Source: an uncultured Acidimicrobiales bacterium (GTDB lineage Bacteria > Actinomycetota > Acidimicrobiia > Acidimicrobiales > UBA10347). Taken from it: a DNA stretch of 38,297 nucleotides. Positions 15,402 to 23,148 of this stretch are shown here, one piece after another. The position numbers and the translations under genes are program-made. The DNA is taken from the NCBI GenBank assembly GCA_938015575.1, contig CALLPT010000279.1, positions 1-38,297 on the forward strand, read 5' to 3'. Numbering within the stretch: position 1 is the stretch's first letter; each line of letters starts with the position of its first letter. The notes below the pieces were generated by a model. That model was not told the DNA's origin. It saw nothing but the letters and a program-made list of their open reading frames with translations, and did not search any database.

Positions 15402-16148
15402 TTACATGCTGTTGTAGCTACGAGGTAGGCGCAGGTCCACGGGCAGCGACGGATCAGCGGCCGCCCACCCGCTGCGGTACGCCAGTGCGACGGCCGCGGC
15501 CTGGCTGTTGACGCCGAGCTTGCGCAGAATGGCCTTGACCTGGGTACGGACCGTGCCGACGGACACGAACGATGACTCGGCGATCTTGGCGACCGAGTGA
15601 CCTTCCATGAGCAGGCACAGGACTTCGTTCTCGCGTCGTGACAGCGCCTCGAACGGCATGAAGCGGTTGTCGCGGTCCAGGCGGTGGGTGCGGAACAGGT
15701 CGAGGAGTTCACCCCGACGCTGCTCGGTCAAGAGCTGCTCGCCCTTCACCATCGCCAGGATCTGGTCGACCGTGTCGACCATGAGCTCGCTGGTGCCGAC
15801 CATGCCGCTCGCGCCGGCCTCGACTGCCGCCGCGAACAGCAGCTCGTGGGTGCTGTCGCTGAGCACGGCAACCGTCGTACCGGTCGACGAAGCGACCTCG
15901 ACGAGGCGCAGGCTGCCGGCCAGACGGGGTCCAGGTTGAATGCGCACGAGCACCACAGTGGGAGGACGCTCGCTCAGTTCGAGTTGAAGCTGTTCGACAG
16001 TGGTCGCCTTGAGGGTGCGCACGGCGCATCCTTCGGCGGCGAGCACCATGGCCAGACTGCCCGCCAGAAGCGAGTGATCGTCAACGATCAGTACGGGGGC
16101 CACAGCAGCTCCATTGCCATCAAGCATTGCATCAGAGGGGGTTTGCAC
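15402..16148 (-). CDS. LuxR/NarL-type response regulator with atypical receiver
   Basis: 248 residues. A CheY-like receiver at about 18-135 (VLIVDDHSLLAGSL keeps the acidic pair) is followed by a LuxR helix-turn-helix at about 178-235 (LSRRENEVLCLLMEGHSVAKIAE, VSVGTVRTQVKAILRKLGV). The phosphoacceptor position reads VVLVRIQPG where active regulators have LLDxxMPG, so the Asp is Arg (residue 69). The conserved Lys of the GYLxK motif is also missing (GMVGTSE). It therefore probably works without phosphorylation, by ligand, oxidation or level of expression. No histidine kinase is adjacent. The start is taken as ATG 16148; Met8 is an alternative. Confidence 0.92.
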   Translation of the reverse strand: MQTPSDAMLDGNGAAVAPVLIVDDHSLLAGSLAMVLAAEGCAVRTLKATTVEQLQLELSERPPTVVLVRIQPGPRLAGSLRLVEVASSTGTTVAVLSDSTHELLFAAAVEAGASGMVGTSELMVDTVDQILAMVKGEQLLTEQRRGELLDLFRTHRLDRDNRFMPFEALSRRENEVLCLLMEGHSVAKIAESSFVSVGTVRTQVKAILRKLGVNSQAAAVALAYRSGWAAADPSLPVDLRLPRSYNSM

Positions 16149-16468
16149 GGTTTCAGTATCCGAATCTCATCGCCACAAGATCGTGATTCGAGTCTGACGT
16201 CTCACTCTCCCGTTTGCTGTAAGCAATTTGCCTCAAATGGGGGGTGCCGTCGACCTACTTTACGCACTCTCATGCCCTATAACACCCTTTGGAACGACCA
16301 AAAAAGCGAAACACCCCACCCGAAACGGGTGAGGTGCTCCCCTCGATAGGTGACGTCGCCTACGCGCCCCCGAGCCGTGCGACCCACGACAGCCCGGCAT
16401 AGGGCGCCCGGGTCGGGTGAAAGACCATCGGGATGCCTACAGATGCAGGCGTTGCGTACGTCGTTGGG
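16149..16468. other. 320-base non-coding gap between pspA and the LuxR-type gene
   Basis: No gene was found here. Near the regulator is a small palindrome TTGCT-GTA-AGCAA (16214-16226) directly followed by GCAATTTGC, a possible operator. At 16299-16336 is the pspA terminator. The rest, including a 22-codon frame on the minus strand just after pspA, shows no feature I can support. Confidence 0.5.
16299..16336 (-). terminator. intrinsic terminator downstream of pspA
   Basis: Arms CACCCCACCCG (16312-16322) and CGGGTGAGGTG (16326-16336) form an 11-base stem with one mismatch and an AAA loop. Read on the minus strand it is followed within 6 bases by TTTTTT (16300-16305), the classic intrinsic pattern. 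It lies about 130 bases beyond the pspA stop. Confidence 0.75.
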
Positions 16469-17182
16469 TCAGTTCAGCCCGAGCTCAGCCCGAAGTTCGG
16501 CGAGCTTGTCGTCGGCCTTGGCCAACGACACCGCGTCGCGCAGCTCGGCCTCGGCGCCTTCGGGCGTCGACTGGGCGACCTCGGCCTTGGCCTTGGCCTG
16601 AGCCAGACGGGCGTCGATCTTGTCTTCGACGCGTTCGAGGCTCGGCGTGTCATGTTCGAGGGCACCCGACATGGCCTCGACGGCCTTGTTGACCTCTTCT
16701 TGCATCTTGGCCTGCTGGATCTGACCGAGCAGCTGCATGCGCTTCGCGGCGAGTTCCTGCACCCGCATTGCGTTGGACTGCACCGCGCTGTTGGCCTCGT
16801 CGGCCTGGGCAACCGCAATCTCGTACTGATCCTTGAGACTCTCGAGGTTCGACTCTGAAGCCTGAAGCTTCATGGCCAGGCTCGACGCGGTATTGGTCCA
16901 CTTCTCTACGCCAGCCGGATCTTCTTCGGCCTTGGCTCGCTCGGCTCGCAGCAGCGCCTGCTTGGCCATCTCACGTGCTTCGCCCACCTGGTCGGCGGAC
17001 TTCTCGATCTTGGTCTCGAGCTGCTCGCGGTGCGCAATGACCTTTGCGGCCTGATTGCGCAACTGACGGTCCTGCTTGCGCGCTTCGTCGATGGCCTGTT
17101 CGATCTCGACCTCGGGGTCCATCGCCGCTTCGGCCTTGATCCGGAAGAGGGTCCGGAGGTAGTTGATGACTCGCTTGAACAC
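16469..17182 (-). CDS. pspA: PspA/IM30 (Vipp1) family membrane-stress protein
   Basis: A peripheral membrane protein that forms ESCRT-III-like assemblies to protect damaged membranes. The 237-residue, almost fully helical protein starts FKRVINYLRTLFRIKAEAA with the amphipathic membrane-binding helix and continues MDPEVEIEQAIDEAR, the family signature, then a long coiled coil and a C-terminal helix (ADDKLAELRAELGL). GTG at 17182 is chosen because AGGAGA lies 8 bases before it; an ATG eleven codons upstream has no ribosome site. It follows the TPM-like membrane protein gene on the same strand, a pairing common in actinobacteria, suggesting joint action in envelope stress. Confidence 0.93.
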   Translation of the reverse strand: MFKRVINYLRTLFRIKAEAAMDPEVEIEQAIDEARKQDRQLRNQAAKVIAHREQLETKIEKSADQVGEAREMAKQALLRAERAKAEEDPAGVEKWTNTASSLAMKLQASESNLESLKDQYEIAVAQADEANSAVQSNAMRVQELAAKRMQLLGQIQQAKMQEEVNKAVEAMSGALEHDTPSLERVEDKIDARLAQAKAKAEVAQSTPEGAEAELRDAVSLAKADDKLAELRAELGLN

Positions 17183-17274
17183 TGGTGCCTTCTCCTGATC
17201 GTTGGCGGGATTCATGGTAGGTCGACGGCACGAGGCTTGCGCGTGGCGCCGACCGGGTTGGTTGACGAAACATT

Positions 17275-17301
17275 CGGTGCGACGACGTGGTCACCGCACC
17301 G
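17275..17301 (-). terminator. inverted repeat between the TPM-like gene and pspA
   Basis: Perfect 7-base arms CGGTGCG / CGCACCG with a 13-base loop, starting 8 bases after the TPM-like gene stop and about 90 bases before pspA. There is no T-run; it could be a weak attenuator that sets the pspA ratio or an mRNA-stabilising hairpin. Confidence 0.35.
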
Positions 17302-17308
17302 GTTGACC

Positions 17309-18793
17309 TCAGCGACGGCGCCGCCGGCTGCTGGAGCGACGGGTACTCGATGCACGGCTGCGGTTCCGGCTGCTACTCCCCTGCCGGGTCCTTGACCTGC
17401 TCGTCGATCGGCGGGCCGAACCGCGCGAGCTAGACCCGCCGCCGAAGACGCCGCCGCCTGAACGCGGGCTCGAGCCTCGCGAACGAGACGTGTTCCGCGA
17501 GCGTGCGGGGCCGGGGTTGTACGAAGAACCGCCGCCGAACATGCCGCCGCTGCGACCGCCACGTGACGATCGGCCAAACGTGCCACCGCCGCGTCGCCCA
17601 CCGAGCATGCCCGACCCGGCGATGAGGATGTCGAGCAGACCCCCGCCTGAGCTACGGCGGCTCCGGCTATAGGGGGTACGCGGTCGCGGCTGGCGGTGCT
17701 GAATCTGCGGGGGGATGCGGGGCGCGGGCGATGGTGTCGGCGCCTTGGCCTGTTCGGGCGGCGGTGGTGGTGGCTCGATCTCGGGCTTCTCGGGAATCGG
17801 GTCGCCGCCGATGATCGCCTCTGCGGCGTCCATCTGCCAGCGGGCCTGCACAACACGGGCGCCGAGCTCGGACAAGGCCCGCAGATCCGCGTTGGCCAAC
17901 TCGTCGAGGTCTGGGATCTCGTCGCTGATCGACGTATAGGTCGCGGTGGCCTCGCGGTAGTAGCCGATCGCGGTTTCGTTTTCGGACAGATCGACCGGGC
18001 CGGACAACACAATCACATCGTTCGCGAGCTCATCGAGCTCGGTCTGGAGCTCAGCGCGGATCTTCTCAGCGGCCTCGAGCTGGTCTTCGGCCGCCTTCTT
18101 CTTCTTGCGGCGCCCGCTCCACCAGACACCGCCACCGATCGCGGCGCCGATGCCGACAAACCAGGGCCATACCGATCCGCCACCATCATCGGAGCCCGAC
18201 GCCGTACCCGAACCGGTCGCGGAACCACCGGTCGTCGTTGTCCCTGACGAGGTCGAGGTCGTCACGGTGAGGCGGTCGAAGTCGCGCACGACATCGTCCA
18301 TGAACTCGTCGGGGGTGACCCAATCGTCACGATCGAACGAGATGAGGGCTTGGTCCTCGATGGTCTCGCTCTCGTTACTTGCGAGCTGCACGTTCAGAAA
18401 GTCGTCGTTGTCGAAGAAGTAGACCAGGACATTGCCGGTCGGCCGCACCCGATCGCGCAAACTGTCAGCGAAGTCGGCCTCGACCGGGCCTGCCATCGAC
18501 ACGAAGTACCACTCGTCGTCCGCCCCGGCGGTTTCGCGCACGAGCGCCTGGAAATCGCTCGTGTCCCCGTCGCCGCCCGGCTCGATATAGAAGCCGTCGT
18601 CTTCGAGGTCGTTGACGATGAGGTCCAGGTCTTGTGCCATCGCCGCCGGCGACAATGCAAGGCTGAAGAACGCGAGCAACACGCTGGCCGCCACCGCGGT
18701 CAAAGGTCGCGACCGGAGCCGGGGCCGGCGGCTGGGTTCCGGAACTCGGGACTCGCCGGGTTCGCACTCATGGACATGCAGTCTTGGGGTCAC
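17309..18793 (-). CDS. TPM-like domain membrane protein with Gly/Ser/Arg-rich tail (PspA partner)
   Basis: 494 residues from a GTG preceded by CAGGAG. There is an Arg-rich start and signal-type hydrophobic segment (LTAVAASVLLAFFSLAL, cleavage after AMA), then an external domain of about 130 residues (DLDLIVNDLEDDGFYIEPG ... VLVYFFDNDDFLNVQLA) resembling TPM-type domains, a Thr/Ser/Gly linker, and a membrane segment (VWPWFVGIGAAIGGGVWWS). A basic cytoplasmic stretch with a helical region follows (AEDQLEAAEKIRAELQTELDEL), then a Pro linker and a C-terminal ~130 residues almost wholly Arg, Ser and Gly. This layout matches actinobacterial TPM-domain proteins encoded next to pspA. The TPM assignment is by architecture and context; individual catalytic residues were not identified. 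Confidence 0.7.
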   Translation of the reverse strand: MTPRLHVHECEPGESRVPEPSRRPRLRSRPLTAVAASVLLAFFSLALSPAAMAQDLDLIVNDLEDDGFYIEPGGDGDTSDFQALVRETAGADDEWYFVSMAGPVEADFADSLRDRVRPTGNVLVYFFDNDDFLNVQLASNESETIEDQALISFDRDDWVTPDEFMDDVVRDFDRLTVTTSTSSGTTTTGGSATGSGTASGSDDGGGSVWPWFVGIGAAIGGGVWWSGRRKKKKAAEDQLEAAEKIRAELQTELDELANDVIVLSGPVDLSENETAIGYYREATATYTSISDEIPDLDELANADLRALSELGARVVQARWQMDAAEAIIGGDPIPEKPEIEPPPPPPEQAKAPTPSPAPRIPPQIQHRQPRPRTPYSRSRRSSGGGLLDILIAGSGMLGGRRGGGTFGRSSRGGRSGGMFGGGSSYNPGPARSRNTSRSRGSSPRSGGGVFGGGSSSRGSARRSTSRSRTRQGSSSRNRSRASSTRRSSSRRRRR

Positions 18794-19032
18794 GAGGGCT
18801 CCTGTTTCCGCCGACGTCTCGAACGGTGAGTCTACGAGACCGGCTGACGCCCGACCGACCTTGACGCACCGCATCACTCGACCTCCAACACTTGGTGACG
18901 CGACACCATTCCCGCTACCGGCTGGGCACATGCCACCTGCGTCGACCGCTCGCGGTCATCGCCGTCGCGGTAGCGTGAAGACACTTCGTCTACTGACACG
19001 CTGGTTCGAGACTGGCGACCAAGGAGACCCCG

Positions 19033-19689
19033 ATGGGACTGTTCAGCCGCTCGCTTCCCGAGATGATCACCCCGGACCAGGCCCTTCCAGGCCGGGACCA
19101 GGTCATGCCCGTTGCCAGTGCCAACTTGGTGACCGGCAATCCGATGGTGCCCCCGTTCCCTGATGGCTTCGGCACGATCGTCGTCGGCATGGGCTGCTTC
19201 TGGGGTGCCGAGCGAAAGTTCTGGGAAGCCGATGGCGTGTGGACCACCGCCGTTGGCTATGCGGGTGGGTTCACCCCGAACCCTTCGTACGAAGAAGTCT
19301 GCAGCGGTCGCACCGGCCACACCGAGGTCGTCCTGGCGGTCTTTGATCCGGAGATCACGTCGTACGAGAACATGCTCAAGGTGTTCTGGGAGAGCCACAA
19401 CCCGACCCAGGGCATGCGCCAGGGCAACGATGTGGGCACCCAGTACCGCTCGGCCCTGTATTGGCACAACGACGCCGAGCGCGAGGCCATCGAGGCCAGC
19501 GCCAAAAGTTTCGCTCCCGCACTAGCTGCTGCTGGCTACAGCGACATCACCACTGAGCTGGCGCCCGCGGGCTCCTTCTACTACGCCGAGGACTACCACC
19601 AGCAGTACCTGGCCAAGAACCCCAACGGCTACTGCGGCCTCGGCGGCACGGGTGTTTCGTGCCCCATCGGCGTCGCACGCGTCGATTGA
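19033..19689 (+). CDS. msrA: peptide methionine-S-sulfoxide reductase MsrA
   Basis: Reduces the S-epimer of methionine sulfoxide in proteins and free Met. 218 residues with the catalytic Cys in [49 protein letters not shown], and [13 protein letters not shown]-terminal resolving cysteines lie in [13 protein letters not shown], so recycling by thioredoxin is likely. AAGGAG sits 7 bases before the ATG. The gene diverges from the TPM-like gene across 239 bases that carry both promoter regions, though no clear -35/-10 pair was recognised. It is followed after 6 bases by a 2OG-Fe(II) oxygenase. Confidence 0.97.
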   Translation: MGLFSRSLPEMITPDQALPGRDQVMPVASANLVTGNPMVPPFPDGFGTIVVGMGCFWGAERKFWEADGVWTTAVGYAGGFTPNPSYEEVCSGRTGHTEVVLAVFDPEITSYENMLKVFWESHNPTQGMRQGNDVGTQYRSALYWHNDAEREAIEASAKSFAPALAAAGYSDITTELAPAGSFYYAEDYHQQYLAKNPNGYCGLGGTGVSCPIGVARVD

Positions 19690-19695
19690 GCTTCC

Positions 19696-20664
19696 ATGAG
19701 TGATCAGATCCTCGACGTTGACCTGCTCGCCTTTGAGTCGGGCACGGCAGCTGAACGCGCCGCGGTCGTCGATGGCGTAACCCGCAGCCTTCAGACCGGC
19801 TTCGTGTACACGAAACACGATGTCAGCGAAGCCCTCCTCGACGATGCCTACGACATGTTGGCCGAGTTCTTCGCGCTCGACAGCGAGACGAAGCAGCGCA
19901 GCACGGCCATCGGTTCGCACGGCCAGACGGGATACACGGGTCTGCTGGTCGAGACGGCGGCAACGAGCGATCATGCCGACTGGAAAGAGATGCTCAACTG
20001 GAGCGTCCCCATCGATCCCGGCCACCCTCTACGGGCCCAGTTCCCGCACCGTTACCACGACCCGGTGCTGCCCGACGCGGACGTTCCCGGCATCGCCGAA
20101 GTCCTGCTCGAGTTCCACGAAAAGATCGCCGACCTGCAGCGTCGTTTCCTGAGAATCATCGCCGTTGGGGTCGGAGCGCACGAGTCGCTCTTCGACGACA
20201 CCGTGCTCTACGGGGCCAACCTCACCCGAGCGATCCGGTACCCGCCGATGGAACAAGCACCGGGAGAACAACACGTTTGGGCCGGCGCACACGCCGACAT
20301 CAATCTGATCACGGCGTTGCCGCGGGCGACGGCTCGAGGCCTGCAGGTCGAGGTCGATGGCGTATGGGTCGACGCGACCCCACCCGATGGTCACGTCATC
20401 ATCAATACCGGCCTCATGCTCGAACGGGTCACCAACGGACTCATCCCGCCCGGCATGCATCGTGTGGTCGCCGACCCCGATCAGCCGGGTGAACGGATTT
20501 CGGTGGTGCAGTTCTGCCATCCAGCGCCTTGGACCATGCTCACGCCGTTGAGCTCGTGTGTCACCGAGACCAACCCGCAGCGATTCCTGCCAATTCGAGC
20601 CGCCGACGCCCTCGACGAGGTGCTGTGGCAAATCAATCTGTTCGACGCCACCAAACGCGCCTAG
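19696..20664 (+). CDS. isopenicillin N synthase-like 2OG-Fe(II) oxygenase
   Basis: 322 residues with the double-stranded beta-helix signatures of the IPNS/GA-oxidase family. [10 protein letters not shown] supplies the His and Asp iron ligands (around residues 199-201), PPGMHRVV the distal His, and [10 protein letters not shown] the Arg-x-Ser that binds 2-oxoglutarate. The N-terminal region ([28 protein letters not shown]) is also typical. The substrate is unknown; small-molecule hydroxylation or desaturation is the family norm. It starts 6 bases after msrA, so the two form an operon, and its stop is 4 bases from the stop of the convergent lipoprotein gene, leaving no room for a terminator. 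Confidence 0.9.
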   Translation: MSDQILDVDLLAFESGTAAERAAVVDGVTRSLQTGFVYTKHDVSEALLDDAYDMLAEFFALDSETKQRSTAIGSHGQTGYTGLLVETAATSDHADWKEMLNWSVPIDPGHPLRAQFPHRYHDPVLPDADVPGIAEVLLEFHEKIADLQRRFLRIIAVGVGAHESLFDDTVLYGANLTRAIRYPPMEQAPGEQHVWAGAHADINLITALPRATARGLQVEVDGVWVDATPPDGHVIINTGLMLERVTNGLIPPGMHRVVADPDQPGERISVVQFCHPAPWTMLTPLSSCVTETNPQRFLPIRAADALDEVLWQINLFDATKRA

Positions 20665-20668
20665 TCGC

Positions 20669-21760
20669 TCAGCCGGCGAGCACGCTCGCCAGATCAGCCG
20701 CCGTCTGCTCCGACAATCCCCCGGCCAGCACCAAGCGAGTCTCGCTCGCCGACGGACGAGTGAGCAGCGGCGCGGTGACGACACCGCCGCCAACCTCGAC
20801 GGCGATCACGAGGCCGCGGTCGATCGCGGGCGAGCCGGGCGCGAACGACTCGACAAGGAAGTTCCGGAACAACGGGGTGATCGTGAGCTCCACCGCCGGC
20901 TGACGATTGAACACCACCGCGCGAGCGTCGGCGATTGCCTCGGCGCCGGCGAATATGTCGGGGCCGCGCTCGAAGCATGACGCGTCTCCGTAGCGCACCA
21001 GCTCCGGAATCTGCCCACTGGTGCACGGGGGTGCACCGACCGATGCGACGCTCCACAACGAGACCGAGGTCGGGTCAGCTTCGGGATCGACGTCGACCCA
21101 TGGCTCCGGAAGCTCGCCCACCAGGTTCGACACTTCGGGCAGGAGTTGCCACGCGGGCGGTACCACCGGGGGTGCATCGACGGGAGCGAAGGCAATCTGA
21201 TAGAGCTCGCCGTCGGCCGCGAACCCAATGCCGCCCGGATCGGCGAAGATCCGTTCGACAGCGCCCTGCGGTGCGGGGTCCACCCATCGATCGACATAGA
21301 CGCGACCCGGAACGCCATTGCACAGGTCGCCATCGCGCCAGGTCCCACCGCCCGGAAGCGTCAGCTCACCAGTGTCGAGCGAAAAGCCCATGGCATCGGC
21401 GAACAGGTCGAGGGTGGCCCGCTCAAAACCGCTCTCTTCGAAGAAGGGGTGGATATGAATGAGGCCGTCGCCGTGGCTGTGGATCCCCAGCGGATCGGCG
21501 TCGCTGTCAAACGGTGCCAGGACGTCGTCGCAGATCCGCACGACATACGCGGCGTGCCAATGCGATGAGCCCGGCGCCGGGCCGACGATCGGCAGCGGGC
21601 TGGCCGCCGAGCCCGACGTGTCGAGCGTGTTCGAGGCCGTGGCGCGACCGCCGCGAACGGGGCTGACCACGACGGAGTCGGACGAGACCGAGCACGCCGA
21701 TGCAAGGAGCGCGATGAGCAGCAGCGGGGCCAGCGCCGTTCTGACGCGTTGAACGAACAT
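20669..21760 (-). CDS. His-rich lipoprotein with SecD P1-head-like C-terminal domain
   Basis: 363 residues. A lipoprotein signal with lipobox LASAC (Cys23) is followed by a Ser/Thr/Gly linker and an N-terminal domain with an unusual His cluster at about 66-112: SHWHAAYVVRICDD and GIHSHGDGLIHIHPF, which could bind metal. A Pro-rich middle section separates it from a C-terminal ~90 residues (VELTITPLFRNFLVESFAP ... RGLVIAVEVGGGVVTAPLL ... GGLSEQTAADLASVLAG) that resemble the SecDF P1 head, where the pattern is AIVLDGKVxSAP and FxxxxAxxLAxxL. The gene begins 17 bases after a Fur-family regulator, so it is likely co-regulated by metal. Extracytoplasmic metal binding or sensing is inference. Confidence 0.65.
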   Translation of the reverse strand: MFVQRVRTALAPLLLIALLASACSVSSDSVVVSPVRGGRATASNTLDTSGSAASPLPIVGPAPGSSHWHAAYVVRICDDVLAPFDSDADPLGIHSHGDGLIHIHPFFEESGFERATLDLFADAMGFSLDTGELTLPGGGTWRDGDLCNGVPGRVYVDRWVDPAPQGAVERIFADPGGIGFAADGELYQIAFAPVDAPPVVPPAWQLLPEVSNLVGELPEPWVDVDPEADPTSVSLWSVASVGAPPCTSGQIPELVRYGDASCFERGPDIFAGAEAIADARAVVFNRQPAVELTITPLFRNFLVESFAPGSPAIDRGLVIAVEVGGGVVTAPLLTRPSASETRLVLAGGLSEQTAADLASVLAG

Positions 21761-21777
21761 GAACCGGCGTGTGCGTG

Positions 21778-22188
21778 TCAGTTCGCGCAGCTGGCGCAGA
21801 TGCCCGAAAACAACACGTCGAGGCGTCGCAGCTCGAAGCCCGGCATCGAGGCCGGCACTTGGGGCTCATCGTCGGAGCGCAACTGGATGTCTTGCACCAT
21901 GCCGCACGACTCGCACAAGGCGTGATGATGACGATCGGTGACGTTCGGGTCGTACTTGCGTGAGCGGCCAGCGACGTGGAGCTCGCCAACTTCGCCCATC
22001 TCGACGAGCTCGTTGAGCGTGTTGTACACGGTTGCCCGACTGGTCTCGGGCAGTTCATCGCGGACCCGGTCAAGCACTTCGTCGGCACTCAGATGGACAT
22101 TCTCACCGCGGAGCGCGTCGACGACCGCCCGCCGTTGCGGGGTGAGTCGCCAGTCGCGGCGCTCGAGCCGCTGGAGAAGGTCGTCCAT
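21778..22188 (-). CDS. Fur family metal-dependent transcriptional regulator
   Basis: 136 residues: an N-terminal winged helix (RLTPQRRAVVDAL, LSADEVLDRVRDELPETSRATVYNTLNELVEMGEV) and a C-terminal dimerisation domain with the metal site HHHALCESCG and a second CxxC (ICASCAN), giving the four-Cys structural zinc. Fur, Zur and PerR cannot be separated confidently; HHHALCESC is shared by all three. It precedes the His-rich lipoprotein by 17 bases, consistent with metal-controlled expression of that gene. The ATG at 22188 follows CATGACACGG without a strong ribosome site. No clear Fur box was found in the short upstream gap. Confidence 0.92.
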   Translation of the reverse strand: MDDLLQRLERRDWRLTPQRRAVVDALRGENVHLSADEVLDRVRDELPETSRATVYNTLNELVEMGEVGELHVAGRSRKYDPNVTDRHHHALCESCGMVQDIQLRSDDEPQVPASMPGFELRRLDVLFSGICASCAN

Positions 22189-22206
22189 GACACGGCAACG
22201 ATACCA

Positions 22207-22242
22207 GCGGGGCCCGGGTGAACTCAGTCCCCTCGGCCCCGC
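22207..22242 (-). terminator. stem-loop between the DUF11 gene and the Fur-family gene
   Basis: Perfect 8-base arms GCGGGGCC / GGCCCCGC with a 20-base loop in the 69-base gap. It is GC-rich without a T-run; probably ends the long surface-protein transcript. Confidence 0.45.
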
Positions 22243-22257
22243 CCTCCATCGGTTGAC

Positions 22258-23148
22258 TCAATCCTGTTCGCCTCGGCGACGGCGGCCGGCGACTTGGAGC
22301 ACACCACCGAACATCAGCATCAGCGTGGACAGCAGCACCAACAGCCGCGATGACGACCCGGTGATCACCAGCTCGAGCACCTCGTCTGGTTCGTCCTCGG
22401 GTTCGACGGGATCCGAGAACGGACCGGGGTATTCGATACCGGTGGGTGGTGTCGGAGGCGGCGGCGGAACCACTGTCAAGGTGGTCGCGTCGTCGCGGTT
22501 GTTGGTCAGGTCCGGGTCGGGAGTGTTCGAGCTGACCTCGGCTTCGTTGGTGAGATCGATGCCGTCGCCCGCGTCGGGCGCCACGAGCACCGTGTACGCC
22601 AACGTGATCTGCTCGCCCACCAGCAACGGGCTGGCCTTGGTACAGCTGAAGCCGGTCGTACTTGCCGCCTCGTCGATGGCGTCGACGACGAAGGTGGCAC
22701 AAGCCCACCCTTCGACCGCAGGCAGGGTCGCGTAGCTGAGCTCGGGCGCCAGCGTGTCCGTGACGAAGACGTCGACCGCGGCATCAGGGCCGAGGTTGGT
22801 GACCGTCAGGGTGTAGGCGAGCTCAGATCCGGGCTCAACCGCAGCTTCGGTGTCGGTCGCCTTCACGATCGACAAATCGGCTCGCAGCGGGGTGACGCGT
22901 GCCGAGTCATCGTCGGCGATCACGGGCGGGTCCGAGAACGGCTCGCCCTCATCGTCGAGCGGCAGGCCCTCGACCGTCGCCAGGTTTTCGATCGCTTCGT
23001 CGATGACGCTGACCGCAGTGACCGTGACCGAGGCGTCCGGCGCAAGCAGCTGCGCGTCGGCCGGGATCGCGAGGACCAGACCGAGTTGGTCATCGACGAT
23101 CTCGGTGACCTGCAGGTCGACATTGCCGATGTTGGTGACGGTGAAGCA
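22258..23148 (-). pseudogene. severed C-terminal part of the giant DUF11 surface protein (after in-frame TGA)
   Basis: The frame continues without any shift directly after the TGA at 23149-23151, beginning CFTVTNIGNVDLQVTEIV. It holds the remainder of the eleventh repeat, one classical DUF11 domain (LRADLSIVKATDTEAAVEPG ... YTLTVTNLGPDA), a Pro-rich spacer and a wall-sorting-type end: LVITG, a hydrophobic helix (LLVLLSTLMLMFGGVLQVA) and the tail RRRRGEQD. Internal starts exist (for example Met at 22923), but there is no ribosome site and no signal peptide, so independent function is unlikely. With the upstream part it forms a gene of about 2030 codons. It could be read through, be a real truncation, or be a sequencing error. 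Confidence 0.8.

Noticed and set aside
16360-16428. 22-codon minus-strand frame just downstream of pspA (MVFHPTRAPYAGLSWVARLGGA)
   Set aside because: No ribosome site, no overlap with pspA and no hydrophobic or conserved pattern I recognise; it cannot be told from chance.
18794-19032. Possible regulatory structure between the TPM-like gene and msrA
   Set aside because: The 239-base divergent gap must hold two promoters, but no convincing -35/-10 pair or operator could be picked by eye.
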